From: Polyangiaceae bacterium
GTDB lineage: Bacteria; Myxococcota_A; Polyangia; Polyangiales; Polyangiaceae
Direction of reading: 5' to 3'
Length of the DNA: 64,000 nt
Assembly (NCBI GenBank): GCA_015075635.1
Contig: JABTUA010000003.1
Location: forward strand, 1,178,001-1,242,000
The position numbers and the translations under genes are program-made. Shown in pieces: positions 25,468-33,957 of this stretch. Position 1 is the stretch's first letter. Each line of letters opens with the position of its first letter. The notes under the pieces were generated by a model. That model searched no databases. It had not been told where the DNA came from and worked only from the letters and a program-made list of their open reading frames with translations.

Positions 25468-26128
25468 GCTCCCAGGAGTAGCAGCGAATCCCGAAGTGTT
25501 CTACCGACACGGCGTGGAACCGGGGAAGCTCCCGTCGCTCTCCAGCTACCTCGAGCGCTTGCCGCGGGGGCTGGACTCGTACCCGGACGTCGTGGTCAAG
25601 GCGTCGGTGTACCGCGACTCGCTCGCATCCCTCTCGCTCGACGATTGCCTCGGCGTGCTGCCGGACGAGCTGCGCGAGCTCGTCACGCACCCGCTGCCGG
25701 TCACCGCCTGGGTGCCGGAGGTGCGCTCGCTCTCGATCCTGATCGCGGTCCGGGACCGGCATTTTCCCCAGACCGAGGCCGGCGTCGACGCCTACGAGGA
25801 GTGGGTCTTCGAGCGCAACTACCGCTTGCTGCGCCGCCCGCTCTACCGCGCGCTCTTCATGTTGTTGAGCCCCGAGCGCCTGATCTCGGGAGTGGAGCGG
25901 CGGTGGAGCGCGTTCCGGCGTGGGACCTCTCTCCGGGTCGTCGAGCGCTCCGAGGGGCGAGCGGACCTCGCCATCACTCATCCCGAGAACCTGTTCGACC
26001 ACACCGTGCGGCGGGGGATGTGCGGCGCGTTCCGAGCGGCATCGGTAGCGGCTGGGGCCCGCGACGTGACCGCGGAGGTCGTGGACGTGGCAGAGCGCGA
26101 GACTCGGGTCCGCGTCTGCTGGCGCTAG
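25466..26128 (+). CDS. Myxobacterial hypothetical protein, DUF2378-like
   Basis: The 220-aa cytoplasmic protein has no signal peptide. Its length, the central helical segment (EEWVFERNYRLLRRPLYRAL) and the late GMCGAFRAASVAAGARDVTAEV resemble the roughly 180-200-residue paralogous family TIGR02265/DUF2378 that is expanded in myxobacteria. This is a tentative assignment from pattern memory. The ATG used here overlaps the divergent ATG, so a later GTG (25496 or 25514) may be the true start. There is no operon partner. Confidence 0.65.
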   Translation: MLPGVAANPEVFYRHGVEPGKLPSLSSYLERLPRGLDSYPDVVVKASVYRDSLASLSLDDCLGVLPDELRELVTHPLPVTAWVPEVRSLSILIAVRDRHFPQTEAGVDAYEEWVFERNYRLLRRPLYRALFMLLSPERLISGVERRWSAFRRGTSLRVVERSEGRADLAITHPENLFDHTVRRGMCGAFRAASVAAGARDVTAEVVDVAERETRVRVCWR

Positions 26129-26200
26129 GGCCCCTTCATTTTTCCACCCGCCTCTCGCCCCTGCCTCCACTGAGCCCGCAGCCGAGGAGAGGCAGGCCAG

Positions 26201-28024
26201 ATGAAGACCGGGAAAACCAGGGGAATGGTGGGCTTTTTGCGGTTCGGCGCGGTGATGGCGCTGCTCTCGGGCCTCGGGGCGGCCTGCGCCAGCTCGGAGG
26301 ACGAGCTCGGGGCGAACCAGCCGGGAGGCCCCAAGATCGACTTCTGCTCGACCGGCGGCGACGGCTTCACCTGCAGCGGCGCGGTCGCCGTCGACTGCTC
26401 GGACAAGAGCAAGAAGGTGGACTGCGCGGCGCAGGGAAAGACCTGTCATCAGGGAGTCGGCTGCGTCACCTGCACTCCGGGTACGGGGAGCTGCGAGAAC
26501 GGCAAGGCCAGCGTGTGCCGCCCGGACGGGGCGGGCTACCTGAGCTACGACTGCGACGAAGCTCAGGGCATGGCCTGCACGCCCGGGGGCTGCATGGGCG
26601 CCTGCGCCTGGGGCTCACTCGGGTCGAGCTACCTCGGCTGTGACTACTACCCGACAGTGACGCTGAACAACGGGCTCTGGAAGGGCTTCGAGTTCGCCGT
26701 GGTGGTCTCCAACGTGGGCCAGAAGCCCGCCAACGTGCTGATCACCAAGGGCAGCGAAGAGGTCCAGAAGCTCACCCTCGAGCCGGGCAAGCTCGAGGTC
26801 GTGCGCCTGCCCTGGGTCAAGGAGCTCAAAGGGCCCGACCCGAACTTCATGGGTCAGCCCCAGCCGCCGGGCAACAGCTCGCTGGTGAAGCAGGGCGCGT
26901 ACCGCGTGCGCAGCGACCAGCCCATTGCCGCCTACCAGTTCAACCCCCTCGACTACGAGATCGACCCCATCCCAGCCGACTGCCCCGATCCTGCGGACTC
27001 TCCCGGCTGCTTCTCGTACTCGAACGACGCCTCGCTGCTCCTGCCGGCGCACATGCTCAGGGAGCGCTACACCGTGGCGACCTGGCCGACCTTGGGCTGC
27101 AAGGCGGCGTTTTACACCATCACCGCCACGCACGACGACACGGAGGTCCAACTGAAGACGCGCGGGAACATCGTCCCCGGGGGCGGGTTCGACTCCACGG
27201 GTCAAGGTTACGCCAAGCTGAACAAGGGCGACGTGCTCCAGATGATCTCGACGCCCACCGGCGGCCCCTTCTGCTTCGACTCGCCTGGCAGCGACGTTAC
27301 GGGCTCGGTGGTCGACGCCTCCAAGCCCGTGCAGGTCATCGCCGGCCACGGCTGCGCCAACATCCCCGCCCCGGAGACTCAGGCCTGCGACCACATCGAA
27401 GAGGTGATGTTCCCCGACGAGACCCTGGGCAAGGAGTACGTCGTCGCGCCACCAGCCACGCCGAGCGGTCCGAACCCGGAGGCGCAGCAGACTCTGCGGA
27501 TCATCGCGGTGCAGGACGACACCGAGGTCAGCTTCGACCCGCCCGGCGTCCACGAAACCATCGTGATTGGTCGGAACAGCCCGCCCATCGAGCTCCGCTA
27601 CCTGCGGGACAGCGTGCGCGTCAAGGCCGACAAGCCGCTGATCGTCGCGCAGTTCATGCAGGGCACGGACAAGAACGGGGACGAGAGCGTGAGCGGCGAT
27701 CCGGCGCAGTCGATGGCCATTCCTACCGGGCAGTACCGGAACGAGTACACCTTCCTCGCTCCGGAGAACTACACCTCGAGCTGGGTCGACGTCGTCGCCA
27801 GGGTGGGCGCCAAGGTTCAGGTCGACGAGCAGGTCGTGAGCGACTTCGCGCCCATCGGCGAGAGCGGCTGGGGAGTGGCCCACGTGAAGCTCGGACCGGG
27901 CAGCGTTCACCACGCGAAGGCCGAGAAGGCCTTCGGCATCACCGTCTACGGCTACGGCGACTGGACCAGCTACATGTACCCGGGCGGCCTGAACCTGGGG
28001 ACCATCAACCCGAGCGTGAAGTAG
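26201..28024 (+). CDS. IgGFc-binding-domain lipoprotein
   Basis: The 607-aa product has lipobox GAAC (Cys 29) and a good ribosome binding site (GAGGAGAGG). A Cys-rich N-terminal segment (about 50-150) precedes a large beta-rich domain. Its features (IAAYQFNPLDYE, SLLLPAHMLRERYTVATWP, QVIAGHGCANIPAPETQACDHIEEVMFP) match the IgGFc-binding protein N-terminal domain seen in many myxobacterial surface proteins. In eukaryotes the name refers to immunoglobulin or mucin binding; here adhesion or substrate binding is the reasonable guess. The stop lies one base from the stop of the convergent gene. Confidence 0.85.
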   Translation: MKTGKTRGMVGFLRFGAVMALLSGLGAACASSEDELGANQPGGPKIDFCSTGGDGFTCSGAVAVDCSDKSKKVDCAAQGKTCHQGVGCVTCTPGTGSCENGKASVCRPDGAGYLSYDCDEAQGMACTPGGCMGACAWGSLGSSYLGCDYYPTVTLNNGLWKGFEFAVVVSNVGQKPANVLITKGSEEVQKLTLEPGKLEVVRLPWVKELKGPDPNFMGQPQPPGNSSLVKQGAYRVRSDQPIAAYQFNPLDYEIDPIPADCPDPADSPGCFSYSNDASLLLPAHMLRERYTVATWPTLGCKAAFYTITATHDDTEVQLKTRGNIVPGGGFDSTGQGYAKLNKGDVLQMISTPTGGPFCFDSPGSDVTGSVVDASKPVQVIAGHGCANIPAPETQACDHIEEVMFPDETLGKEYVVAPPATPSGPNPEAQQTLRIIAVQDDTEVSFDPPGVHETIVIGRNSPPIELRYLRDSVRVKADKPLIVAQFMQGTDKNGDESVSGDPAQSMAIPTGQYRNEYTFLAPENYTSSWVDVVARVGAKVQVDEQVVSDFAPIGESGWGVAHVKLGPGSVHHAKAEKAFGITVYGYGDWTSYMYPGGLNLGTINPSVK

Positions 28025-28025
28025 C

Positions 28026-30725
28026 TCACTGGATCTGCACGAGCTGATACAGGGTGTAGTCCCAGGCGTAGAGCTTCTTGGCGACCGAGTCGAAGCCGAG
28101 GCCGTAGGAGCTGGTGCTGGTGCCGTAGTTCGCCAGGATGTCCGCGTAAGGCGTCGTGCCAGCCGGGTTGCACACGTAGTAGACCTCGCTCTTGTTCCCC
28201 TTGAAGTAGAGGAAGTCCGCGGTGCCGTCGCCGTTGGTGTCGTGCGCGTGAATGGCGTTCGAGTAGCTCGAGGTGGCCAGGTCGAAGGCGTTGGTGATCA
28301 GCGTGACCGTCTTGGTCGTCCGGTCGACGCGCACCAGGCGCTTGTTCGTGCCGCAGGCGGTGTAGAAGTACTTGTCGTCCACTGCCAGGCCGCTGCAGTA
28401 GGCCTCGCCGGTGAAGGTGCCCTCCGCCGTCGCCGTGTTGGGGAAGGTCGGCGGCGCGGCGTTGGCGGACCAGAGCTCGTGGTTCGCGGTCGCCAGGGAC
28501 TCGGTGGTCATCAGGTAGACCTTGCCCTTGTAGGTCACGCCCGAACGGATGTAGTCGCCCGGAACCTGCGGGAAGGTCACGAAGTCCTGGGCGGCCCAGT
28601 TCGCGCCGGGGATCAGCTTGTAGACGTAGCCCGTGGTCCCCGTCAGCGTGTACTCGTTCGTGAACGGATCGTTGCCGTTCATGAACATGTTGTAGCCGAG
28701 CCACGACGTGGAGACGCCGGGCGCGGTCTGCTGGATCCACGTCCCCTTGCTCATGCGCCAGAGCGTGCTGGTGTTGCCCAGGTACACGTAGCCGTTCGGA
28801 TCCTGATCGGCGGCCACGTAGTACCAGAGCCCGCTCGGTCCGGCGACCTTGGTCACGCCGCCGCCCAACATGCCGCCGGTCCCGGGGGCGCACGGCGGGG
28901 TGATCACCGTGAAGCCCCAGGTGGGCTTGGTGACGGGCTTCGAGCACTTGCTGTCCGTCAAGCCGGTCACGTCCACCGTGACGACCTCACCCGCCGGGAA
29001 GGTGATCCCGGGGTTGATGTTCATGGTCTTGTTGGAGTTCGTCCAGGTGACCGCCGAGTTCGGGGCGGTGAACGTGAGGTTGGTGCCCTTGTTGCCGGTG
29101 ACCTTGACGGTCCAACCGGTGGTCAGGACCGGCACGTCGAAGTCGGCGCTCAGCGTGGGCTTGAGCGTGCTCGTGGTGGCGCCGTTGCCCGGCGTCAGGG
29201 TCACCGCGCTGGCCGAGAACGTCGTGCAGTCCACCTCCGCCAGCGTGATCACCAGCGGGTTCGACAGCGGGGCCGTGCCGGAATTCAGCTTGCCGACGTA
29301 GAAGAAGTAGGTGGTCCCGCTGGTGACGTTCAGGCTGCCGCTGGTCGAGGTGAGCGAATAGTCCTTGAGCCCGATGCAGGTGAGCGGGCTGCCCACCGTT
29401 CCGCAGGTGCCGCTGGAGACCGCCACCACGTAGTAAGAGCTCAGCGGCTTCTCGACGGTGAACTCCAGGCTGCCGGTGAAGCCGGCCTGGTAGACGAGCA
29501 CCAGGTCGGGGCCCATCACCGTATAGGTGGAGGTGGAGCAGCTGGAGGGGATCGGGCTCAGGTAGTCGTTCTTCGTGGCGGTCCAGTTGATGGTGTTCTT
29601 GCCGGCCTTGATCGGCACGACTCCGCCGCAGTCTTCACCCGTCAGGTTACCGGCGACGCAGGAGTAGTTGCTGCCGCTCTGCTCGCACTTCTGCCCTAGC
29701 GGGCAGGTGGTGGCGACTTGCCAGTCCTGACAGCCGTTGATGCCGACCTTGCACTCCTGAATCAGGTTGGCGTTGCACTTCTTCTCGTTCAGCGTGGGAC
29801 AAGGATTCGTGCAAATGCCCTCGCATTTGGCCTTGCCCGCCCCGGCCAGCTTGCAGAACTTGCTGGTCGCCGAGCAGTCCTCGGTGGCCGTCCAGTCCAG
29901 GCAGCCGTTGGTGTCCGTGGAGCAGGTGGACAGCACGTTGCCCACGCAGTTCTGCGTGCCGACGGCGCTGCACTTGTTGTTGCATGCAAACGTGCACTTC
30001 GCCACGCCGCCCGGGGTCGTGCAGGACTGGCCCTGCGCCGCGCAGTCAGTGGTGGTCACCAGCGCGAGACAGCCATCGGCGCCTTGCTCGCACGTGCGCA
30101 GCACGTTGCCGCTGCACTGGGTGTCGCCGGCCTTGCTGCACTGGTTGTTGCAGGCCGCGCCGCACACGGCGATGCCGCTGGTGGCATCGCAACTCTGTCC
30201 CTTCGCCGTGCAGTCGTCGATCTGCTTCCACTCGTTGCAACCCTTGGCGGCGTTCTTCTGGCAAATCTCGATGGCGCCGGCGTTGCACTGAGTGCCGCCG
30301 ATAGTCGGGCAGGCGTCGACGCAGGTCGAGGTGCAAGCCGCGTTGCCGCCCGTCGCATCGCACTGCCCGCCGCTCAGAGCGCAGTCGGCGGTCTGAGCCC
30401 AAGCGCGGCAGCCCGAGGCCCCTTGTGTGCAAGTCTGGAGCACCGTCCCCTGGCACTGCGTGTCGCCCACGTTGACGCAGGTGTCGGTGCAGCAGGTGTT
30501 GGGGTCGAGCTGGCAGCTGGTGGCTTGGCACGACAGCGCGCCGCCCTTGAAGCCGAGGATCTGGCAGGTGATTCCCCCCAAGTCCTTGCCGTCGCAGGCC
30601 TCGGCTCCGTCCTTCACGCCGTTGCCGCAGGTGCCGCCCTGGTTCCCGCTGTCACCACCGGAAGCGCAAGCGACCAGGACATACCCACACAGCGCGGCGA
30701 ACACCGCTGCCAAAGCTCGTTTCAC
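28026..30725 (-). CDS. Cys-rich repeat lipoprotein with beta-propeller-like C-terminus
   Basis: The 899-aa product starts with GTG, preceded by AGGAGG at ideal spacing. The lipobox is LVAC (Cys 20). After a CGNGVKDGAEACDG module, about six repeats of 45 residues follow to residue 340, with the pattern C-x5-GdtqC-x4-vlqtC-x6-GC-x8-DC. A jelly-roll-like stretch comes next, then one Ig-like domain (about 500-600), then a C-terminal region of about 290 residues with recurring YVYLGNTSTLWRM / VYLMTTESLATANHELW strands that could be a propeller. It is likely an adhesin or sensor on the cell surface. A -10-like TACGCT lies at 30754-30759. Confidence 0.83.
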   Translation of the reverse strand: MKRALAAVFAALCGYVLVACASGGDSGNQGGTCGNGVKDGAEACDGKDLGGITCQILGFKGGALSCQATSCQLDPNTCCTDTCVNVGDTQCQGTVLQTCTQGASGCRAWAQTADCALSGGQCDATGGNAACTSTCVDACPTIGGTQCNAGAIEICQKNAAKGCNEWKQIDDCTAKGQSCDATSGIAVCGAACNNQCSKAGDTQCSGNVLRTCEQGADGCLALVTTTDCAAQGQSCTTPGGVAKCTFACNNKCSAVGTQNCVGNVLSTCSTDTNGCLDWTATEDCSATSKFCKLAGAGKAKCEGICTNPCPTLNEKKCNANLIQECKVGINGCQDWQVATTCPLGQKCEQSGSNYSCVAGNLTGEDCGGVVPIKAGKNTINWTATKNDYLSPIPSSCSTSTYTVMGPDLVLVYQAGFTGSLEFTVEKPLSSYYVVAVSSGTCGTVGSPLTCIGLKDYSLTSTSGSLNVTSGTTYFFYVGKLNSGTAPLSNPLVITLAEVDCTTFSASAVTLTPGNGATTSTLKPTLSADFDVPVLTTGWTVKVTGNKGTNLTFTAPNSAVTWTNSNKTMNINPGITFPAGEVVTVDVTGLTDSKCSKPVTKPTWGFTVITPPCAPGTGGMLGGGVTKVAGPSGLWYYVAADQDPNGYVYLGNTSTLWRMSKGTWIQQTAPGVSTSWLGYNMFMNGNDPFTNEYTLTGTTGYVYKLIPGANWAAQDFVTFPQVPGDYIRSGVTYKGKVYLMTTESLATANHELWSANAAPPTFPNTATAEGTFTGEAYCSGLAVDDKYFYTACGTNKRLVRVDRTTKTVTLITNAFDLATSSYSNAIHAHDTNGDGTADFLYFKGNKSEVYYVCNPAGTTPYADILANYGTSTSSYGLGFDSVAKKLYAWDYTLYQLVQIQ

Positions 30726-30815
30726 GATAAGCCTCCTAGCCCGACCAACCCCAAGCGTAGCTCAGGCGCCGGGGCCCTAGCAGCGCCCGCACGATCCGGC
30801 AATGGTTTCCGAGGC

Positions 30816-33041
30816 TCAGGCCCCGTGGGAGCGCAGCGCGAGGACGCGCTGGAGCAGCTTCTGGCCTGCGCCGCTGGTGGCGGCGGGCGCCTGGCGGACG
30901 GCGTGCTCGGCCTCGGCGCCGATGGCAGAGAGCGCCCGAGCGTCCCGCTCCAGGGCCTGCTCGACGGCGTCGGGCGCCCAGCGCCCGAGGTCTTCCAGCG
31001 ACTCTGCAATGCGCGGCAGGAGCGCGGTCACGACCCGCTGCGACGGGTAGCTCCGAGACAGCCCGAGCACCAAGCGCCAGTTCACGCCGGCGGCAGCCTC
31101 GAGCAGCTGCTCCCGCGCCGTGTGGCCGACGAGGGGCAAGAGACCTTCCAAGAGCAGGTCGAGGCGCGAGACGGGCTCGGCTGCCCAGCGAGGCACCAGG
31201 CGTCGCCGGCGCAGGTCGTCCAGCAGGGCGTCCCGGCGCGCCTCCCCGACGCGACTCAGGAAGCGCGCGAAGAACGGCTCGAGCGCCGGAGCGGACAATG
31301 TGCCTTGGGCGAGCGCGTCGAGCGCCGGGCTCGGTTCGGCGCCGGCCTTCTCGGCGGCAAAGACGGCGGCAGCCACCAGGAGGCCCGCGCGCGTGGCGTG
31401 CTCCACTTCCGTCGCGAGCGCGACCGCCCTTCGAGCCACGCTCTCCGGATCGCGGGCGACGGCGTTCTCCAAGAGGTCGAGCGCGAGCTCGATCTCACCG
31501 GCGAGCGCCAGGGCTGCATCGACGGCCACACCTCCGGGAAGCTCCAGCGCGCAGAGCGTCTTGCGCAGCGAAGGAGAGGCCAGGGACGGCCTCTCGCCGA
31601 CGAGCGCGAGCAAGCGCCCGAGCCGTGGGTCCAGCGCGGGCGCGCGGTCCGGTCGCGACGTGAGCAGCCAGAGCAGGGTGGGCAAGGCCCGAGCTGCAGC
31701 CGCGTCACAATCGAGCGCGCCTGCCCGTGCGCGCTCGAGCAGCGAGAACAGCAGGCGTTCCACCTCGGGGGCGTGGGCGGGGAGGCGCGCGCGCAGCGCC
31801 AACACGCCGAGCGAAGCCAGATCGCCGTCGTTCCAGGGAATGCCGGCGACCGGCGCGCAGTCCGTTGCGAGCAGGCGTTCGATCCCGGCGAGCGCCGCCA
31901 GCGAAGGCTCGTCACCCTGCCCGTAGAGCGCGATGCACGCCGCATGGCACACGGGCGGTGGCTCGCTCAGCTTTGCGGCGAGGAGCGGCGCCGACGCTTC
32001 TTCGTGCAGGTAGTGATCCTGCAGCGCGAGGGCGAAGAGCAGGCTGGAGATCACCCTCGGGTCGCGCTCCCGGTCGAGCGCCCGTGCGAGCGCTCTCTGC
32101 ACGCGCGCCGCGGAGTGCGCGAACCACGACACGCACATGGCCGCGTTGCTGCGCACCAGAGGGTCTGGGTCCGCGAGCAGCGTGAGGAGCGCTGGCAGGG
32201 CGTGCTCCACCGCGGCGTAGCGCTCGGCGAGGGCCGGCGCGCGATCGAAGTAGCCGCTGAGCAGCGGCGCCTCGAGGTCGAACCCTTGGAGCGCCCAGTG
32301 GGCGGAGACCGGAACGCACAGGTCGCTCAAGAGCCGGACCAGGAACGCGCGCTCCGGGGCGGCGGGGTCGCAGGCTTGCTCGACCAGCGCACCGACGTCC
32401 AGAGCGCACAGCTGGTCGAGCCCCCGGAGGAGGTGGGCGCGAGCATCCGCGCGGATCGCCGCGTCGCCGGCGCGGAGGTCGGTGAGCGCGCGGGGCGCGA
32501 GCCTCTGGCTCGGAGTCCGAGCGCCGTCGCGCTCGAGCTTGGCGGCGAGCCTGGGGTAGCGGCGCGCGAGCAGCGGGCGATTCGGCCTGCCGTCGAGGCA
32601 CATGCCCTCATCCTCCCCGAACGGCGCGTCGTCGATCTCGACGTCCGGCAGTCGCGCCAGGAAGTCGTCGCAACCGGTGCGCTCGAGCCAGGCCGCGCGG
32701 GCCGCGGACAAGAGCTCCGGCAGCTCCGGGGTACGCTCCCACTCGAGCTCGGCCAGGCTGTCCGGGTCGGCGAGCACCCGAGCGAAGGCGCCCGGGCCCT
32801 GGGCGATCAGCCAGGCACGAAGCTCCGCGAAGCGCTGCTCGGAGCAGGTTCCGAGCACGAGGTAGGCGGCTCCTGCGAGCTCGGCCCGGTCCGACAGCGC
32901 GAGCTTCTGCTCGAGCTCGTGCTGAAAGCCAAACAGGGCGGCGTCTTCGAGCTCGACCAGGAGCGCGCCGAGTGAGTCGGCGAACTGTCCGCGCGTTTCG
33001 CGGGCTCGGTCGATGAGCTGCCAGAACCGGGGCTCGTCCAA
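30816..33041 (-). CDS. DUF4240 domain protein with HEAT-like repeats
   Basis: The 741-aa cytoplasmic protein (no signal peptide) opens with FWQLIDRARE and continues through LGALLVELEDAALFGFQHELEQ and FAELRAWLIAQGPGAFARVL, a pattern characteristic of DUF4240 (often next to WGR or HEAT domains). From about residue 150 to the end it is made of Leu/Ala-rich helical repeats resembling HEAT units (for example DPLVRSNAAMCVSWFAHSAARV). It lies 6 nt downstream of a DNA methyltransferase gene on the same strand, so the two are probably co-expressed. The function of DUF4240 is unknown. Confidence 0.78.
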   Translation of the reverse strand: MDEPRFWQLIDRARETRGQFADSLGALLVELEDAALFGFQHELEQKLALSDRAELAGAAYLVLGTCSEQRFAELRAWLIAQGPGAFARVLADPDSLAELEWERTPELPELLSAARAAWLERTGCDDFLARLPDVEIDDAPFGEDEGMCLDGRPNRPLLARRYPRLAAKLERDGARTPSQRLAPRALTDLRAGDAAIRADARAHLLRGLDQLCALDVGALVEQACDPAAPERAFLVRLLSDLCVPVSAHWALQGFDLEAPLLSGYFDRAPALAERYAAVEHALPALLTLLADPDPLVRSNAAMCVSWFAHSAARVQRALARALDRERDPRVISSLLFALALQDHYLHEEASAPLLAAKLSEPPPVCHAACIALYGQGDEPSLAALAGIERLLATDCAPVAGIPWNDGDLASLGVLALRARLPAHAPEVERLLFSLLERARAGALDCDAAAARALPTLLWLLTSRPDRAPALDPRLGRLLALVGERPSLASPSLRKTLCALELPGGVAVDAALALAGEIELALDLLENAVARDPESVARRAVALATEVEHATRAGLLVAAAVFAAEKAGAEPSPALDALAQGTLSAPALEPFFARFLSRVGEARRDALLDDLRRRRLVPRWAAEPVSRLDLLLEGLLPLVGHTAREQLLEAAAGVNWRLVLGLSRSYPSQRVVTALLPRIAESLEDLGRWAPDAVEQALERDARALSAIGAEAEHAVRQAPAATSGAGQKLLQRVLALRSHGA

Positions 33042-33047
33042 GGTCCC

Positions 33048-33758
33048 TCAGCGCTTCTGGAACAGGAGCAGGTAGTTGAAGCCGCGCAGGAAGAAGCCGC
33101 CTTCGTCGGCTGCCTTGCGGTAGTTGCCCATCTGCAGGGTCTTGTTGTGGCGGGCCACGGCGACGATGTCGTGGGGAGTGAAGTGCCGCTTGGCCAGCTC
33201 GAACAGCTCGAACCCCAGCGGCCAGAAGCCCTTGTCCTTCTTGAAGACGTCGCACACGTAGATGGCCAGCATGCGCTCTGCCCTCAGCACGCGCGCACAC
33301 TCGTCGAGCACCAGGCGCATGGCGCGCTGGTACCGACCGTCGGCCTTGAGCTTCCCGATGCAGCGCTCGTCATCGGAGTATTCGAGGTTGTCCGCGTAGG
33401 GCGGGTCCATGAAGATCAGATCGATGCTCTTGGCTTTGAGCGGCAGGCTGCGGGCGTCGGCGGCCTGGATGTCCGGGCGTGTCGGCGAGAGGTCGAAGCC
33501 CAGGCCGTTGCGTCCGAGATCGCGACACACGTCCAGAGTCGTGCCGCTGCCGCAGAAAGGGTCGAGGACCTCGTCACCGGGCTTGCTGAAGCGGTGGACG
33601 ACGTTCCAGACCACGTAGCTCGGCGTCGCGCCGCGGAACGCCGAGCTGCCCTGCTGCTCGTTGCCGTAGTGCTGCGACGGATACTCCCAGAGCGTGGTGA
33701 CCTCGGGCCTGAGCGGCGGCTTGACCAGGCGGGGACGGCGGGACGTTCGGGAGCGCAT
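33048..33758 (-). CDS. Solitary DNA methyltransferase (N4/N6 amino type)
   Basis: The 236-aa protein has the SAM-binding motif DPFCGSGTT at about residues 62-70 and the catalytic DPPY at about residues 116-119. This is the order I-then-IV of alpha/gamma-type amino-methyltransferases within the N4/N6 methylase superfamily. It is short, with no obvious target-recognition domain. No restriction endonuclease gene is adjacent, so it is an orphan enzyme, or it may methylate RNA rather than DNA. TAGCCT lies 13 nt before the ATG. The following gene encodes a DUF4240/HEAT protein. Confidence 0.82.
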   Translation of the reverse strand: MRSRTSRRPRLVKPPLRPEVTTLWEYPSQHYGNEQQGSSAFRGATPSYVVWNVVHRFSKPGDEVLDPFCGSGTTLDVCRDLGRNGLGFDLSPTRPDIQAADARSLPLKAKSIDLIFMDPPYADNLEYSDDERCIGKLKADGRYQRAMRLVLDECARVLRAERMLAIYVCDVFKKDKGFWPLGFELFELAKRHFTPHDIVAVARHNKTLQMGNYRKAADEGGFFLRGFNYLLLFQKR

Positions 33759-33789
33759 GACGATCGAGCGAAGGCTACTCCCCCCGGGC

Positions 33790-33924
33790 TCAGGCCGCCT
33801 CGCGCTCGACGCGGGCCATGGCGCGCGTGCGCGCGCGGCTGGCCCACCAGGCGATGGAACGGAAGACCACGAACATGAGCGCGGCCGCTCCGGCGGAGAA
33901 CGCGCACCCGAAACAGGTCTCCAT
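33790..33924 (-). CDS. 44-residue single-pass membrane peptide
   Basis: This short frame encodes METCFGCAF, then a hydrophobic stretch of about 20 residues (including ALMFVVFRSIAWW), then an Arg-rich tail (ASRARTRAMARVER). That is the profile of a small inner-membrane protein with a cytoplasmic basic C-terminus. TAGGCT lies 8 nt before the ATG, the same -10 placement seen at several other genes here. It sits between NhaA (33 nt downstream of the nhaA stop) and the methyltransferase. Function unknown; the CxxC near the N-terminus may matter. Confidence 0.5.
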   Translation of the reverse strand: METCFGCAFSAGAAALMFVVFRSIAWWASRARTRAMARVEREAA

Positions 33925-33932
33925 GCCGAAAG

Positions 33933-33938
33933 AGCCTA
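33933..33938 (-). promoter_or_regulatory. -10 hexamer TAGGCT before the 44-codon gene
   Basis: On the minus strand, TAGGCT ends 8 nt before the ATG at 33924 and lies in the 33-bp gap after nhaA. Confidence 0.35.
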
Positions 33939-33957
33939 GCGCGGCGATGGCGGCGCG

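Noticed and set aside
33048..33758. A restriction-modification system around the methyltransferase.
   Set aside because: No endonuclease, specificity subunit or Mrr/HNH-type gene is adjacent.
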